NCBI RefSeq assembly: GCF_000332335.1
Contig: NZ_KB235948.1
Coordinates: forward strand, 5,304,871 to 5,368,870
From: Kamptonema formosum PCC 10802
GTDB taxonomy: Bacteria > Cyanobacteriota > Cyanobacteriia > Cyanobacteriales > Oscillatoriaceae
Direction of reading: 5' to 3'
DNA length: 64,000 bases
The notes beneath the pieces were generated by a model. The model ran no database searches, was not told the DNA's origin, and was given only the letters and a program-made list of their open reading frames with translations. The translations under genes and the position numbers were made by a program. This document shows positions 1 to 8,711 of this stretch, piece after piece; the first letter of the stretch is position 1; each line of letters starts with the position of its first letter.

Positions 1-80
1 GGGGTGAGGGGTGAGGGGGCGGGGGGTGAGGGGGTGAAAAGTCGAAGCCCTTGCCCTTGCGTATCTTGTTCGAGTAACTT

Positions 81-956
81 TTAATTGTTAACGGACAGCC
101 CCTCTGCGGTTAAATAGAAGTACCGTCTGGTCAATTCCGGCAGCGTCGCACCGGCAAACTCAGCCCCCTCAACGGAAGCCCCCATTAGCGTTGTTTCGCT
201 CAAGTCCGCTTCGCTCAAATCGGCCCGGTGCAGGCGAGCCCAATTCAAGTTAGCCTTGTAGAGGCTGGCTCGCCTTAGCTTAGCGCCGGTCAAGTCCGCC
301 CCAATCAGACTAGCCCAGCGCAGCTGAGCCCCACTGAGATTGACAGCGATCAGGTTGGCTCCTTCCAGGTTAGCCCTGCTCAGTTTGGCTTCGCTGAGGT
401 TGATGCCGTTGAGATCGCACCCGTTGAGGTCAACTCCATTCAAAAATGCCCCTTCGAGATTCACACCCATCAAGGTAGCTCCGTAGAGCATAGCGCCGCT
501 CAGTCTAGCGCCGCACAGGTTCGCCCAGCTGAGGTTGGCTCCTGTCAGTTTAGCGCTCCGCAGGTTGACGGCTTGCAGGTTAGCCCCGCAGAGATTGGCA
601 CTCCACAGGTTCGCCCCTCGCAGGTTAGTCCCCTCGATAGTCGCACCGCTCAGTTTTGCCCTGGGCAGTTTTGCCTTCACCATGAAGGCACCGCTGAGCA
701 CCGCTTTGGTGAGATCGGCCTCAATCAGTTTCCCGTCGCCCATTTTGACAAAACTCAGGTTGGCCCAATTCAAGCAAGCCCCACTCAGGTCTGCTTTGGT
801 GAGAGACGCTCTGCTGAGATTGGCTCCCCGCAGCAGAGCGCCGGTCAGGTTAACCCCCACCAAATTCGCTCCCCTGAGATCTGCCCCACTGAGATCTGTC
901 CCAGCAAAGTTCCTCTCTCCTAACTCGTAACGCTTCAGCAGCTCCCGCACTTCCAT
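81..956 (-). CDS. Pentapeptide-repeat protein
   Basis: 291 residues, almost entirely tandem A(D/N)LXX pentapeptides from about residue 18 to 280 (for example ADLSGADLRGANL), which is expected to fold as a right-handed quadrilateral beta helix. There is no signal peptide or membrane segment, so it is probably cytoplasmic. The N-terminus (EVRELLKRYELGERNF) resembles the short leader seen in many cyanobacterial members. The start ATG has a GGGGAG about 10 bases upstream. The biochemical role of such proteins is generally unknown. The opposite strand is open over most of the gene only because of the repeat periodicity. Confidence 0.9.
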   Translation of the reverse strand: MEVRELLKRYELGERNFAGTDLSGADLRGANLVGVNLTGALLRGANLSRASLTKADLSGACLNWANLSFVKMGDGKLIEADLTKAVLSGAFMVKAKLPRAKLSGATIEGTNLRGANLWSANLCGANLQAVNLRSAKLTGANLSWANLCGARLSGAMLYGATLMGVNLEGAFLNGVDLNGCDLNGINLSEAKLSRANLEGANLIAVNLSGAQLRWASLIGADLTGAKLRRASLYKANLNWARLHRADLSEADLSETTLMGASVEGAEFAGATLPELTRRYFYLTAEGLSVNN

Positions 957-1883
957 TTTGTGTTTACTCCCCTACCGCTCGCAATTTATCTCTGAAAGAA
1001 CCGGCTCACATCCAGCCGCAAACTACTTTCCAGCCCTTTTGCCCGCTCTCAACCCAGCTCTTACCGCTTTTTAAATAAAAATTTAATATCTGTCTTTAAT
1101 AAAGATTTTACAACAGCCTGCCCTTAGGGTGAGTGTGCGCGCACGATTCTGTTACAAATTTTTTACCGCTGGCCGGTCTGGAAGTGGGCCCGCAGCGGGT
1201 TGGGTGCCGGTGTAACGGATCTCAGGAGCAATGAGGATCGCCGAGGGGCGCTTGGGGCGAGAGGATCTCAAGGAATTCGGTGCGCCTTTTACAACAGCCA
1301 ATCACCCGGATTGTTTTCACTTTCAAAGCGTAAAACCTTTATGGAAAGCTTTGTTTACAGGCTGCATCTTATATTTTTAGTTTTGTACGCTCAGCTTACC
1401 GTCCTAAATGGCGATCGGCAAATTGCCCTGCGCCTGAATGGCGCTAGCGCCTTTCACTTCAATCTGGCACCTATCGCAGACACTCATTTGGGTCGAGAGG
1501 GTGCCGGTCTGGTTCGTGAGGCTCCGAGACCCGATATCAATTTTGATAGCTCCTGCTGGCTTCATTTTAAAATCCACAGCCAGCGCTTCTGCGGCACCGA
1601 GGGCGAGGACACTCCTGAACACGATGCGCTCTCTTCTTCTTTCTTGGCGCTCTACCCTGCGGCAAGTGGAGCCGCGCGTCTATGGCGTTTTGGCGGTTCA
1701 TAATTTAGAGCCCACATCAATTCGCCAACAGTGTCACAGGATTCTCAAAATATCTCAAATTATATTTTCCTCCATAAAAAGGATATCAGAAGTAGGTTGA
1801 ACGCGCAAGAGGGTAGAAACCCCTTTTTGTAAATCCCCAAGGGGAAGTGGGGTGCCTTGAGAGCGCACCCCACAGCCCTGACG
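957..1883. other. Gene-poor stretch with a dispersed repeat
   Basis: No open frame here has convincing protein character. It contains an A+T-rich segment (1070-1120) that could hold promoters for the pentapeptide gene, and one copy of a dispersed repeat at 1643-1701. A 72-codon minus-strand frame at 1404-1622 looks protein-like for part of its length but matches no family I recognise. Confidence 0.5.
1643..1701. repeat. Dispersed repeat, CTTGGCGTC...GGCGTCTTGGCGGTTC type
   Basis: About 59 bases with the order CTTGGCGYYCTACCCTGCGG, a short spacer, CGCGTCTATGGCGT and TTGGCGGTTCAT. Related copies lie at 4400-4456 (opposite orientation) and 61964-62023. All three are outside genes. Confidence 0.7.
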
Positions 1884-4307
1884 CTACGGGCGGATGCGCA
1901 GTTTGAGGCGAATGGTGCCGGTGACGGAGTTGGGGACTCCCCAGCGACTCAGCGCCCGCTTAATGGGATCGAGCACCGCTGCATCTTGCAGCGTCGAGGC
2001 TCTGTCGTCGAGCACAATTCGCCCGACTCGCCGATTGCGGACTGGAAATTCCAGCACGATTTCGCCGCTGACTCCCTGAGGGAGATTCACGTTTTGCAGG
2101 TACTGGGTTAAATCGGCAACCGCACTGCCCTCCAACCCATCGGCACTGATAATTTCAATCCGACCGGCAGCTTGGGCCTCGGTCAGGGCCGGCTTTGGTT
2201 CTGCCGGCTGTGCCGGCTGTGGAGCGGGGCTGCTGTAAGTGACACCGGCTGCCGGTGGGGCGCTCAGAGGCCGCACAGCTGAGGCGGGAGCCATCCGTGC
2301 GGCTGCGCGACTGGAGCGCTCCTCGTCAGCCGCCGGCCCAAAAATTCCCTCATAGCTGACGCCTTCCGGCAGCTCCACCGGCACCTGCACTCGCTGGCGC
2401 GTCCCGTCCGGACTGACGCGCACTTCCTCACTGACTGCAACAAAGGCGGTGTATTGAGACAGGAGCCGGTAGCTGAGAGCAGTATCCGTCAAAGCGTCCA
2501 CGCCGGATTTAGTTTCATTGCCAAACATTTGACTCATCAAATCTTTAATTCGCCACCGGCCCCAGAGCCCGGCGATCGCAGGGTTGCCGGCACCGCTGAA
2601 ATCGACCTTGAGCGTCTTTTCATAGCGCTTGCCACCAGCCGCGACACCAGTGATTTTCAGCTGCCCGCCGGTGCGGTCTGGCTTGCGCCCAAACAGCACC
2701 AGGGGCTGGCTGGCAAACAAATCCGGGGCAGCCCCCGGATAGATATCAGGCTTGCCACCGGCACCCTCCCAGCTGACTCGCACGTCCGCCAGCACAGGAT
2801 TATTAATCTGGCGGAAAAACCTCTCGGTCACTTCCTGCGTGGGTTCATTTTGCCGTATAATTTGCGCAGTGCCCCGCCCCACTTCCGCAAGCCGGTTCAG
2901 CAAAAATCGGTTCACCGAACTGCCCACACCGAAACAGTAGAGCCGGTTTCCGGGCTTCAGCCCGCGCTGGACTTCGGCAATCACCTCGTTTTCATTGCCG
3001 ATGTAGCCGTCGGTGATCAGCACGGCGCTGCGCAGTCGCCCTTCCTTGGCGGGGGGGAAATTCAGCACCGCCCGCATGCCATTGAGCAATTCCGTACCGC
3101 CTTTGGCGTCCAGGCTGTTGATGTAGGCCATTGCTTTCTGGCGGTTTGCCGGCGTGTTGGGCAGGGGTGCCGGTGACAGCTGCTGCGCGGTATTCGCAAA
3201 GTCAATAATCGTAAAAGTATCGTTAGGATTCAGCCCGTTAATGAACTTGCGCATCAGTTCCTTGGATTTAACGAGTGGGTCGCCGGCTTGGGAGCCAGAG
3301 GTGTCCATCAGGAAAACAACATCTTTGGGGACAATTTCGCTGGTTTTGTACTCGACTGCGGGGATGAGGTAGACGGCGAAATGCCCGCCCCGGCTGTCGG
3401 CTTGCGTGAGGACGGTGGCGCGTGTCGTGTCGCCGGCGACTTGATAGCGCAGGATCAGGTCTTTGTTGGGGATGGTGTCTTCTTGGGCGATCGCGACGCG
3501 CACGAGATTGCCGGTGCGGTCGGTGCGGATTTTGTGGGAGGGCGATCGCACGTCTGTGACCGGCACGCCGGCGTCAATTTCCACAGTGACGCCGATGTCG
3601 TGCCCAGAACGGGTGCCGGGAGGCAGCACCGGCGGGGTGATGCGTTCGGCGTCAGGAACGCGGTCGGTGTTGCCGCCGGGACGGTCGGTGGGGTTGCCCG
3701 GGATGTAGCGAGGGCCAACGACCATCGGAAAGACGAATTCGTAGTTGCCGCCTTCAAATTTTAAGCTGTCGGTGTAGCGGATGGTGACATCAATTTGTTC
3801 CCCCGGTTTGATGTTAGCGAGGGATTGGGTGAAGATGTTGTCGCGCTCCTGTTCTAAGAGGCCGGCGGTGCGCCCTTCGCGGAGAGCTTGTTCGTAGATT
3901 TTTTGGGCTTCTTCTCGTCTTTTGATGTCGCCTTTGATGATGCGGTTCCCGATTTTTATTTCCATGTCGTCCACTGCGGCTTCGTCGGGAAGCGGGAAGA
4001 CGTAGACGGCTTCTAGGGGGTCTTTGAAGGGGTTTTCAAAGCTTTGGGTGACTTCAACTCGCGAGAGGTTGCCGGCAATTTTGGCTTTGACTTCTGTGTG
4101 TTTGAGGGGGAATATTTCTTGTTTACCGTCTTTGGAGAGGACAAATAAGCCGCCGGTGGCGCGGTCTGGTTTGGTTGCCGGTTTGTTGGTGGGGTTGGCT
4201 TGGGTTAGGCGTGCGGGTGCCTGGGGGGATTGCCGGGGGGGTGGGGCGGCGGTTCCGAGGGTGCCGGTGAGTAGTGCGAGGGTGGGGAGCAGATAGGCTA
4301 ATTTCAT
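1884..4307 (-). CDS. VIT domain and von Willebrand A domain protein
   Basis: 807 residues. The order is: a hydrophobic N-terminal signal-like segment (1-20), a Pro-rich linker, a VIT domain (about 52-185), a vWA domain starting near 328 with MIDAS motif DTSGS at 335-339, a Pro/Ala-rich linker (about 680-730), and a C-terminal domain ending in a TonB-like basic stretch. The family resembles inter-alpha-trypsin-inhibitor heavy chains; bacterial members are exported or membrane-associated adhesion or scaffold proteins. No marina-type sorting signal or other anchor is evident. It stands alone, with no operon partner in view. Function beyond metal-dependent ligand binding is not inferable. Confidence 0.9.
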   Translation of the reverse strand: MKLAYLLPTLALLTGTLGTAAPPPRQSPQAPARLTQANPTNKPATKPDRATGGLFVLSKDGKQEIFPLKHTEVKAKIAGNLSRVEVTQSFENPFKDPLEAVYVFPLPDEAAVDDMEIKIGNRIIKGDIKRREEAQKIYEQALREGRTAGLLEQERDNIFTQSLANIKPGEQIDVTIRYTDSLKFEGGNYEFVFPMVVGPRYIPGNPTDRPGGNTDRVPDAERITPPVLPPGTRSGHDIGVTVEIDAGVPVTDVRSPSHKIRTDRTGNLVRVAIAQEDTIPNKDLILRYQVAGDTTRATVLTQADSRGGHFAVYLIPAVEYKTSEIVPKDVVFLMDTSGSQAGDPLVKSKELMRKFINGLNPNDTFTIIDFANTAQQLSPAPLPNTPANRQKAMAYINSLDAKGGTELLNGMRAVLNFPPAKEGRLRSAVLITDGYIGNENEVIAEVQRGLKPGNRLYCFGVGSSVNRFLLNRLAEVGRGTAQIIRQNEPTQEVTERFFRQINNPVLADVRVSWEGAGGKPDIYPGAAPDLFASQPLVLFGRKPDRTGGQLKITGVAAGGKRYEKTLKVDFSGAGNPAIAGLWGRWRIKDLMSQMFGNETKSGVDALTDTALSYRLLSQYTAFVAVSEEVRVSPDGTRQRVQVPVELPEGVSYEGIFGPAADEERSSRAAARMAPASAVRPLSAPPAAGVTYSSPAPQPAQPAEPKPALTEAQAAGRIEIISADGLEGSAVADLTQYLQNVNLPQGVSGEIVLEFPVRNRRVGRIVLDDRASTLQDAAVLDPIKRALSRWGVPNSVTGTIRLKLRIRP

Positions 4308-4399
4308 TGAGGGTTGGGTAGATTGAGCGGGTTTTATTTAATATGACATGGCTGGGGGGGGAAGGTTTCTGGGTTGCGTTTTTTGTAACGGAGGGGTTT

Positions 4400-4456
4400 G
4401 AACCGCCATAGACGCGAAGCGGCTTCCCGCAGTGCAGGACGCCAAAGACGCCAAGG
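4400..4456. repeat. Dispersed repeat, second copy
   Basis: Reverse-complement relative of the repeats at 1643-1701 and 61964-62023 (AACCGCCATAGACGCG, CGGCTTCCCGCAG, GGACGCCAAAGACGCCAAGG). Confidence 0.7.
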
Positions 4457-4580
4457 AAGGCGGGGGGTGAGGGGTGGGGTTGTGTGCCACCGGCACGGTT
4501 GAGGGGGAGTTGAGGAGTGCTGCTGTTAGGATGGTAGGTGATTGCAGAATCAGCGATGCGGTGTGGGAGGGGAAGGTTGT

Positions 4581-5299
4581 ATGTCAGAGGAGAATTCTGT
4601 AGGGAAGTTGGAGGAAAGGGGAATGGGGGTGCCGGTGTTAAGATTGCCGCCGCTGGAGAGTGGCGACCGGCTGACGCGCGATGAATTCGAGCGGCGCTAT
4701 CAGGCGATGCGGGATGTTAAGAAAGCTGAATTGATTGAAGGAGTGGTGTGTTTGGGGTCGCCGGTGCGCATTGTTAATCATGGCAGACCGCACGCTAAGA
4801 TGATTCTTTGGTTGGGAGACTGCTGGGTGGCAACGCCTGGGGTGGATTGGGCTGACAGTACGGCGGTGCGTCTGGATCTGGACAGTGAGCCGCAACTAGA
4901 TGCGCTGCTGCGATTGGATGAAAGCGCCGGCGGACAGTCGCGCACCAGCGAGGATGGCGATGTGGGAGGTGCGCCGGAATTGATTGCGGAAGTTGCTGCG
5001 TCTAGCGCTTCGATAGATTTGGGGGACAAGTTAAGGGCTTAGCGCCCCAACGGGGTGCGGGAGTGTATAGTGTGGCCGGTGTGCGACCGGCGTCCGGATT
5101 GGTTCAGCTTGAGGGAAGGGGAGTATGTATCTCTTGAAGCGGATGCGGAGGGGGTGGTGCGCAGTGAGGGTTTTCCGGGTTTGTGGCTGTCAGTGCCGGC
5201 GCTGTTAGAGGGAGATTTGAGAGGGTTTTGGCGGTGTTGCAGCAGCGGGTGAACACACCTGAACACGGGGCGTTTGTTGAGCGGTTGAGAGGGAGTTAG
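4581..5299 (+). pseudogene. Uma2-family (DUF820) protein, broken
   Basis: ATG at 4581 follows a GGAGGGG Shine-Dalgarno sequence. The frame reads a normal Uma2 N-terminal half (LTRDEFERRY, AELIEGVV, PELIAEVAASS) and then meets TAG at 5040-5042 where the family normally has Tyr (KLRA-stop-RPNGVRECIVW). The same frame continues after the stop (DWFSLREGEYVSLE, FPGLWLSVPALLEGDL) until about 5218, where a one-base shift is needed to read VLAVLQQRVNTPEHGAFVERLRGS ending at 5299. So one nonsense change and one frameshift. Uma2 proteins are PD-(D/E)XK-like nucleases, very abundant in cyanobacteria. Two apparently intact relatives occur at 17886 and 55948. Confidence 0.85.
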
Positions 5300-6098
5300 T
5301 GGGGCGATAAGATTGGCGATTTTAACCTTTGATACCCTGGAATTTATTTATCGACGAGATATCTTGAGAGATTTGCCGGCGATTCCTTTGCGCCACCGGC
5401 ACCTTCCCATTCGAACTGAACCGCAAGAGCCAGCACGGGCATGGGAGGTGCCGGCATTTGCAGGGTGCCGGTGATATTATGTCCGGCAGCACTGTTGTAG
5501 GGGCGGGTTTATAGCAGTAGCCACTTAGATTAGAACATTAGACCTTCAGGCTCGGCGGACGCCGTACCTACGTCTATATCGCAGTAAGCATTTAGGAAAC
5601 CTACATTTCGGCCTCCCTTGCTCCCCTGCTCCCGAAGCTTCTATTGTTCTAACCAATATGACTGCTGCTATATCAATTCTTTGAGCTGCGCTGTAAATAT
5701 CTAAGGCGTTACCCGCCCCTACCGGGGGTGGGGCGGTTTGATTCATATTCGCAATTGTGGGGGGCGGGTTTATTGATATTCTGCTCTGTGCGGGTTTGAT
5801 CTCGGCTAAACCCGCCCCTGCAAGCCAGAAATATCTTGGCGCTCACCCGCCCCTACAAGGCTATGTATACAAAACCTATGGAAGCGGACATGATATCAGA
5901 GGGTTCTCGCTCCCCTCAGAGATTGAGGGCAGAGGGCAGGCGAGACGCCGCGCCTGCGAATATAGCTCGCAGGGACAGGCATCTTGCCTGTCCCAATGTC
6001 CCTGAGGGTCGGAGGGAACGCCTTGTCTGTAGAACGCCCTAGGTGTCTCTACAGTCTATAATATAGACACACAGACCCAATTAGTAATTATTAAAGCT
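5300..6098. other. Repeat-filled intergenic region
   Basis: No gene is supported. It is built from a MITE (5510-5672), several copies of a TAGGGGCGGGTTTA / TAAACCCGCCCCTA inverted repeat (about 5497-5868), and an AGGGACAGGCATCTTGCCTGTCCC-like palindrome near 5970-6000. Confidence 0.6.
5510..5672. mobile_element. MITE family 1, copy A
   Basis: 159-bp element plus TA on each side. The left end is TAGCAGTAGCCACTTAG. The right end, read in reverse complement, is TAGCAGCAGTCATATTG; both continue into a shared TTAGAACA-like block. There is no transposase gene inside. It lies within a TAGGGGCGGGTTTA-type repeat, so the insertion is nested. Confidence 0.85.
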
Positions 6099-6779
6099 GT
6101 GCCAGGAGCTAACTTGAATAAAGCTCAGCAGACTGGATTGCTGGGAGTAAACCGTATAGCGCACCAGGAGCTTATTCTACTGCCGGTGCTGAAAAATGCC
6201 CTGAAAAATTTTGTTCTTTTTGAAGAGGGCAAGAAATTGTATCCGGGCGCGAACAACCTGCTGGAAGCTTATGAATCCGATTATTCTCTTACTTTTATGA
6301 GAATCGGCAATTTTCTCCGTCTGGGGACGGAAATTGAAGCTTTCACCCGCTCCTACTATATGGAAAAAAAGGGGCTGGCATCACGGGCAGCGCTTGAATT
6401 GCATTTCAAACGACTTAACTGTCCGGAAGTGGTCTTTCAGCGGGTGTTGCCGGGCTCCAATCAATCCCTCGCCAACCTCTACAAAACAGAACTGGGAATC
6501 GACCTCAAAACTATTCCCACCTTTAAGTCGATCCAGGAATACTTCGTCCACCGGCATCTCTACACCCACAACAACGGGGTCCTAGATACCCATTACCTGA
6601 AAAGAATTGAAAAGGTGATGGGCGCAGAGGAGCGAGATCGCATCGAAAGTCAAGCCCTCACGGCTGCCGGTGGGCGAGATATCAATGAGGCGGAAGTTTT
6701 TTGCTTTTACCCCATTCACAAACGCTTTACACCTTTGATTCAAGACATAAAAACATTTATCAAAAGTTTGCCTTCCTAA
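6099..6779 (+). CDS. HEPN-like domain protein
   Basis: About 220 residues, soluble and helix-rich. Near residue 170 it has RHLYTHNNGVLD, which matches the R-x4-H signature of HEPN domains (a ribonuclease fold common in toxin and abortive systems). No ATG lies near the 5' end. GTG at 6099 opens the frame, but an AGGAG at 6103-6107 sits five bases before TTG at 6114, so TTG is the better start. No nucleotidyltransferase (MNT) partner gene is adjacent, so a HEPN-MNT toxin pair is not supported. HEPN assignment is from the motif only. Confidence 0.6.
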   Translation: MPGANLNKAQQTGLLGVNRIAHQELILLPVLKNALKNFVLFEEGKKLYPGANNLLEAYESDYSLTFMRIGNFLRLGTEIEAFTRSYYMEKKGLASRAALELHFKRLNCPEVVFQRVLPGSNQSLANLYKTELGIDLKTIPTFKSIQEYFVHRHLYTHNNGVLDTHYLKRIEKVMGAEERDRIESQALTAAGGRDINEAEVFCFYPIHKRFTPLIQDIKTFIKSLPS

Positions 6780-7189
6780 TTCTCTCGACCGGCTACAGGG
6801 GAATTTCACTCATGACCCAGGATGGCCATACGATGGCGCTTGCTGTAAACTGCCGGTTGGGGATGTGCCGGCACGCTCACCAACACCAGCAAGATCGGAG
6901 ACCGGCAGCAGAATTCCCCAAACTTCTTGACAAAAAAGCAATTCTGTGGTAAGAGATGCGCTGTAGTGGGAGCTACCATCTCAGACAGAGCGACAAAAAG
7001 CGCTCGCCCAACTCCTAAAATCCCGACCCGCACCCAAAAAGGATAAAAAAATGTTATAATAAAAGATCATCCGTCACTTGGGATGCCATCCCACATGAAT
7101 AGTCCCTAACCCATAGCCACTAGCTCGCAGCCACTATTTTAATATTTCGCGTCGCGTATTGTTCTCAAACAGGAGATGTAGGATAAAAT
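6780..7189. other. Intergenic region upstream of receiver gene
   Basis: No coding frame is supported. An A+T-rich segment at about 7040-7070 (AAAAAAATGTTATAATAAAAG) contains a TATAAT-like box and could hold the promoter of the receiver gene. Confidence 0.35.
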
Positions 7190-7588
7190 ATGTATTCCAG
7201 TTTAGAGCGTGTGCCAACTATCCTGGCAGTAGATGATTGCCCCATCACCCAAAAACTAATCGCCCATGTCCTGGGCAGCTATTACCGAGTTCTGGTGGCT
7301 AGCAACGCACGAGAGGCACTAGAAAAAATTTATAAGGAACCAATTGACCTGCTATTATTAGATGTTTCCATGCCCGAAATTGACGGATTGGAACTGTGCC
7401 GCGCCCTGCGCCAATTGCCCCAGTTCAACCGGCTTCCCATCATTATGCTAACCGCACGCAACAAAGCGTTTGACAGAGTAATCGGCAAGATGGCAGGCGC
7501 TACCGAATATTTAACCAAACCCTTTCAGGCAGATCAATTGTGTCAGATGGTGGGGAAGCTTCTCGATGCCGGCGTGCCGGTGGAGTGA
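7190..7588 (+). CDS. Single-domain response regulator (CheY-like)
   Basis: 132 residues comprising one receiver domain: acidic pair D15-D16, phospho-acceptor D58 in LLLLDVSMPEIDG, T88 and K110 (LTKPF). There is no output domain, so it should signal by protein contact, as in phototaxis or pilus pathways of cyanobacteria. An AGGAG about 15 bases upstream precedes the ATG. No cognate kinase is adjacent; the nearest histidine kinase in the window (29092-31527) is damaged. Confidence 0.9.
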   Translation: MYSSLERVPTILAVDDCPITQKLIAHVLGSYYRVLVASNAREALEKIYKEPIDLLLLDVSMPEIDGLELCRALRQLPQFNRLPIIMLTARNKAFDRVIGKMAGATEYLTKPFQADQLCQMVGKLLDAGVPVE

Positions 7589-7633
7589 GAGAAGACCTCC
7601 CCACTTGCCGGTTGAATGAAGAGCGCCAGCTCG

Positions 7634-7729
7634 ACCTATTTTGGATTTTGGATTTTAGATTTTGAATTGAAAAATGGCCTGAAAGCTTTTTAATCCAGAA
7701 TAAAAAATCCGATGTATATAAACTTGGTA
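7634..7729. mobile_element. MITE family 4, copy 1
   Basis: About 96 bases, reverse orientation relative to the copies at 8198-8297 and 31896-31994. It has the AATCCAAAATCC-type block at one end, a GGCTTT/AAAGCC-type middle and TTGGTA at the other end. The left terminus is degenerate (ACCTATTTTGG instead of TACCAATTTTGG). Confidence 0.65.
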
Positions 7730-7897
7730 TTGCGAGTATTTTCAGTCATTTCGGGGTGCGGTCGCTGAAAAATCCGGCTGCCGGTGTAATTTTTCAAGTT
7801 AGGCTTGGCCACAAAGCCAAGCTTGTGCGGGATGGGGTGCGAAAGCGTTCGCCCCCTCGCTGAATGTGCTACAATACAGATGCCAGGAGGAAAGACC

Positions 7898-8145
7898 ATG
7901 AGTGCAGTCATTTCCGATGACATCCTAAAGGCAGCAAGAATGTCAGAAGACGAATTAAAGCGAGAAATTGCCATTCTGCTCTACCAGCAAAAGAAACTCA
8001 GCACCGGCAAAGCCCGCCGCGAGCGCCGGCATGCATTTCATCGAGTTCCAACAGGAACTCTCCAGACGCGGGATTTGCGTCAACTGCGATGTCGAAGATT
8101 TTCTTTCCCGACCTCAATAATCTGCGAGAGTGGGGTGACTTGTGA
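7898..8145 (+). pseudogene. UPF0175 antitoxin, frameshifted
   Basis: Starts at ATG 7898 with AGGAGG at 7885-7890. It reads MSAVISDDILKAARMSEDELKREIAILLYQQKKLSTGKARR, the usual UPF0175 N-terminus. It then needs a shift near 8025 to continue as MHFIEFQQELSRRGICVNCDVEDF, and another near 8110 to finish as DLNNLREWGDL at TGA 8143-8145. All parts of the family are present, so this is a recently broken antitoxin of the UPF0175/DUF3368 pair. Confidence 0.8.
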
Positions 8146-8197
8146 TGAAATTCCAGGGGGTTGGGAGTTCTCCTGACAGCCCAACCCAGAGAACTGA

Positions 8198-8297
8198 TAC
8201 CAAGTAGGAATAGATAGTATTTTATCCAGCGAATGAAAAGGCTTTACTGCCGCATTTTTCAATTCCATTATCCAAAATCGAAAATCCAAAATTGGTA
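8198..8297. mobile_element. MITE family 4, copy 2
   Basis: 100 bases bounded by TACCAA and TTGGTA, flanked on both sides by TGA (8195-8197 and 8298-8300). Joining the flanks with a single TGA gives CTGATTGCC, which restores the DUF3368 frame. A 3-bp target-site duplication is therefore read directly from the coding sequence. Confidence 0.85.
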
Positions 8298-8376
8298 TGA
8301 TTGCCGCCATCAAGCCGGTGATGGACGATCTAATTACGCTGGCTGGTTTCCGGGCTAACAATCAACTGTACGCTGA

Positions 8377-8539
8377 TATAGCAGTATGCACTTAGGTTAG
8401 AACATTAGACCTTCAGGCTCGGCGGACGCCGTACCTACGTCTATATCGCAGTAAGCATTTAGGAAACCTACATTCCGGCCTCCCTTGCTCCAGAGCTCCC
8501 GAAGCTTCTATTGTTCTAACCAATATGACTGCTGCTATA
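8377..8539. mobile_element. MITE family 1, copy B
   Basis: Element body 8379-8537 (159 bases) flanked by TA at 8377-8378 and 8538-8539. Excision leaving one TA gives GCTGATATCTTGCGG, which reads ADILR in the DUF3368 frame and runs to the natural stop. Same orientation as copy A. Confidence 0.9.
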
Positions 8540-8711
8540 TCTTGCGGGCTGCGGGAGAGTAGCTGAAGACGCCCCGCATACCGGCAACAAAAATTGCCAC
8601 CCAATCTTGACAAACTTCCAATAATGCAGTATAAATAGCCGGCACTCCCGCCCAAGGACACCAGCAGGTCGAGGACTGCTGCGACAGCAGACCGGCATCC
8701 CCGAGCTGCGG

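Larger units (their letters stand above)
8161..8562 (+). pseudogene. DUF3368 toxin remnant interrupted by two MITEs
   Basis: Three collinear pieces of a PIN-like DUF3368 protein remain: LGVLLTAQPREL (8161-8197), IAAIKPVMDDLITLAGFRAN with NQLYAD (from about 8299), and ILRAAGE followed by stop at 8562. The first gap is MITE family 4 (8198-8297), the second is MITE family 1 copy B. Removing each element with one copy of its flanking duplication restores a continuous frame. The N-terminal part, which should overlap the antitoxin end, is deleted. Confidence 0.8.

Noticed and set aside
535-930. Long plus-strand open frames opposite the pentapeptide gene
   Set aside because: They mirror the 15-base periodicity of the pentapeptide repeats and have no independent protein character.
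1404-1622. 72-codon minus-strand frame with partial protein-like sequence
   Set aside because: No recognisable family, no clear Shine-Dalgarno sequence, and the beginning overlaps a dispersed repeat; kept only as a note in the intergenic entry.
5546-5746. Minus-strand frame ending CLLRYRRRYGVRRA, shared with 8413-8661
   Set aside because: The similarity comes from MITE family 1 DNA shared by the two places, not from a conserved protein.
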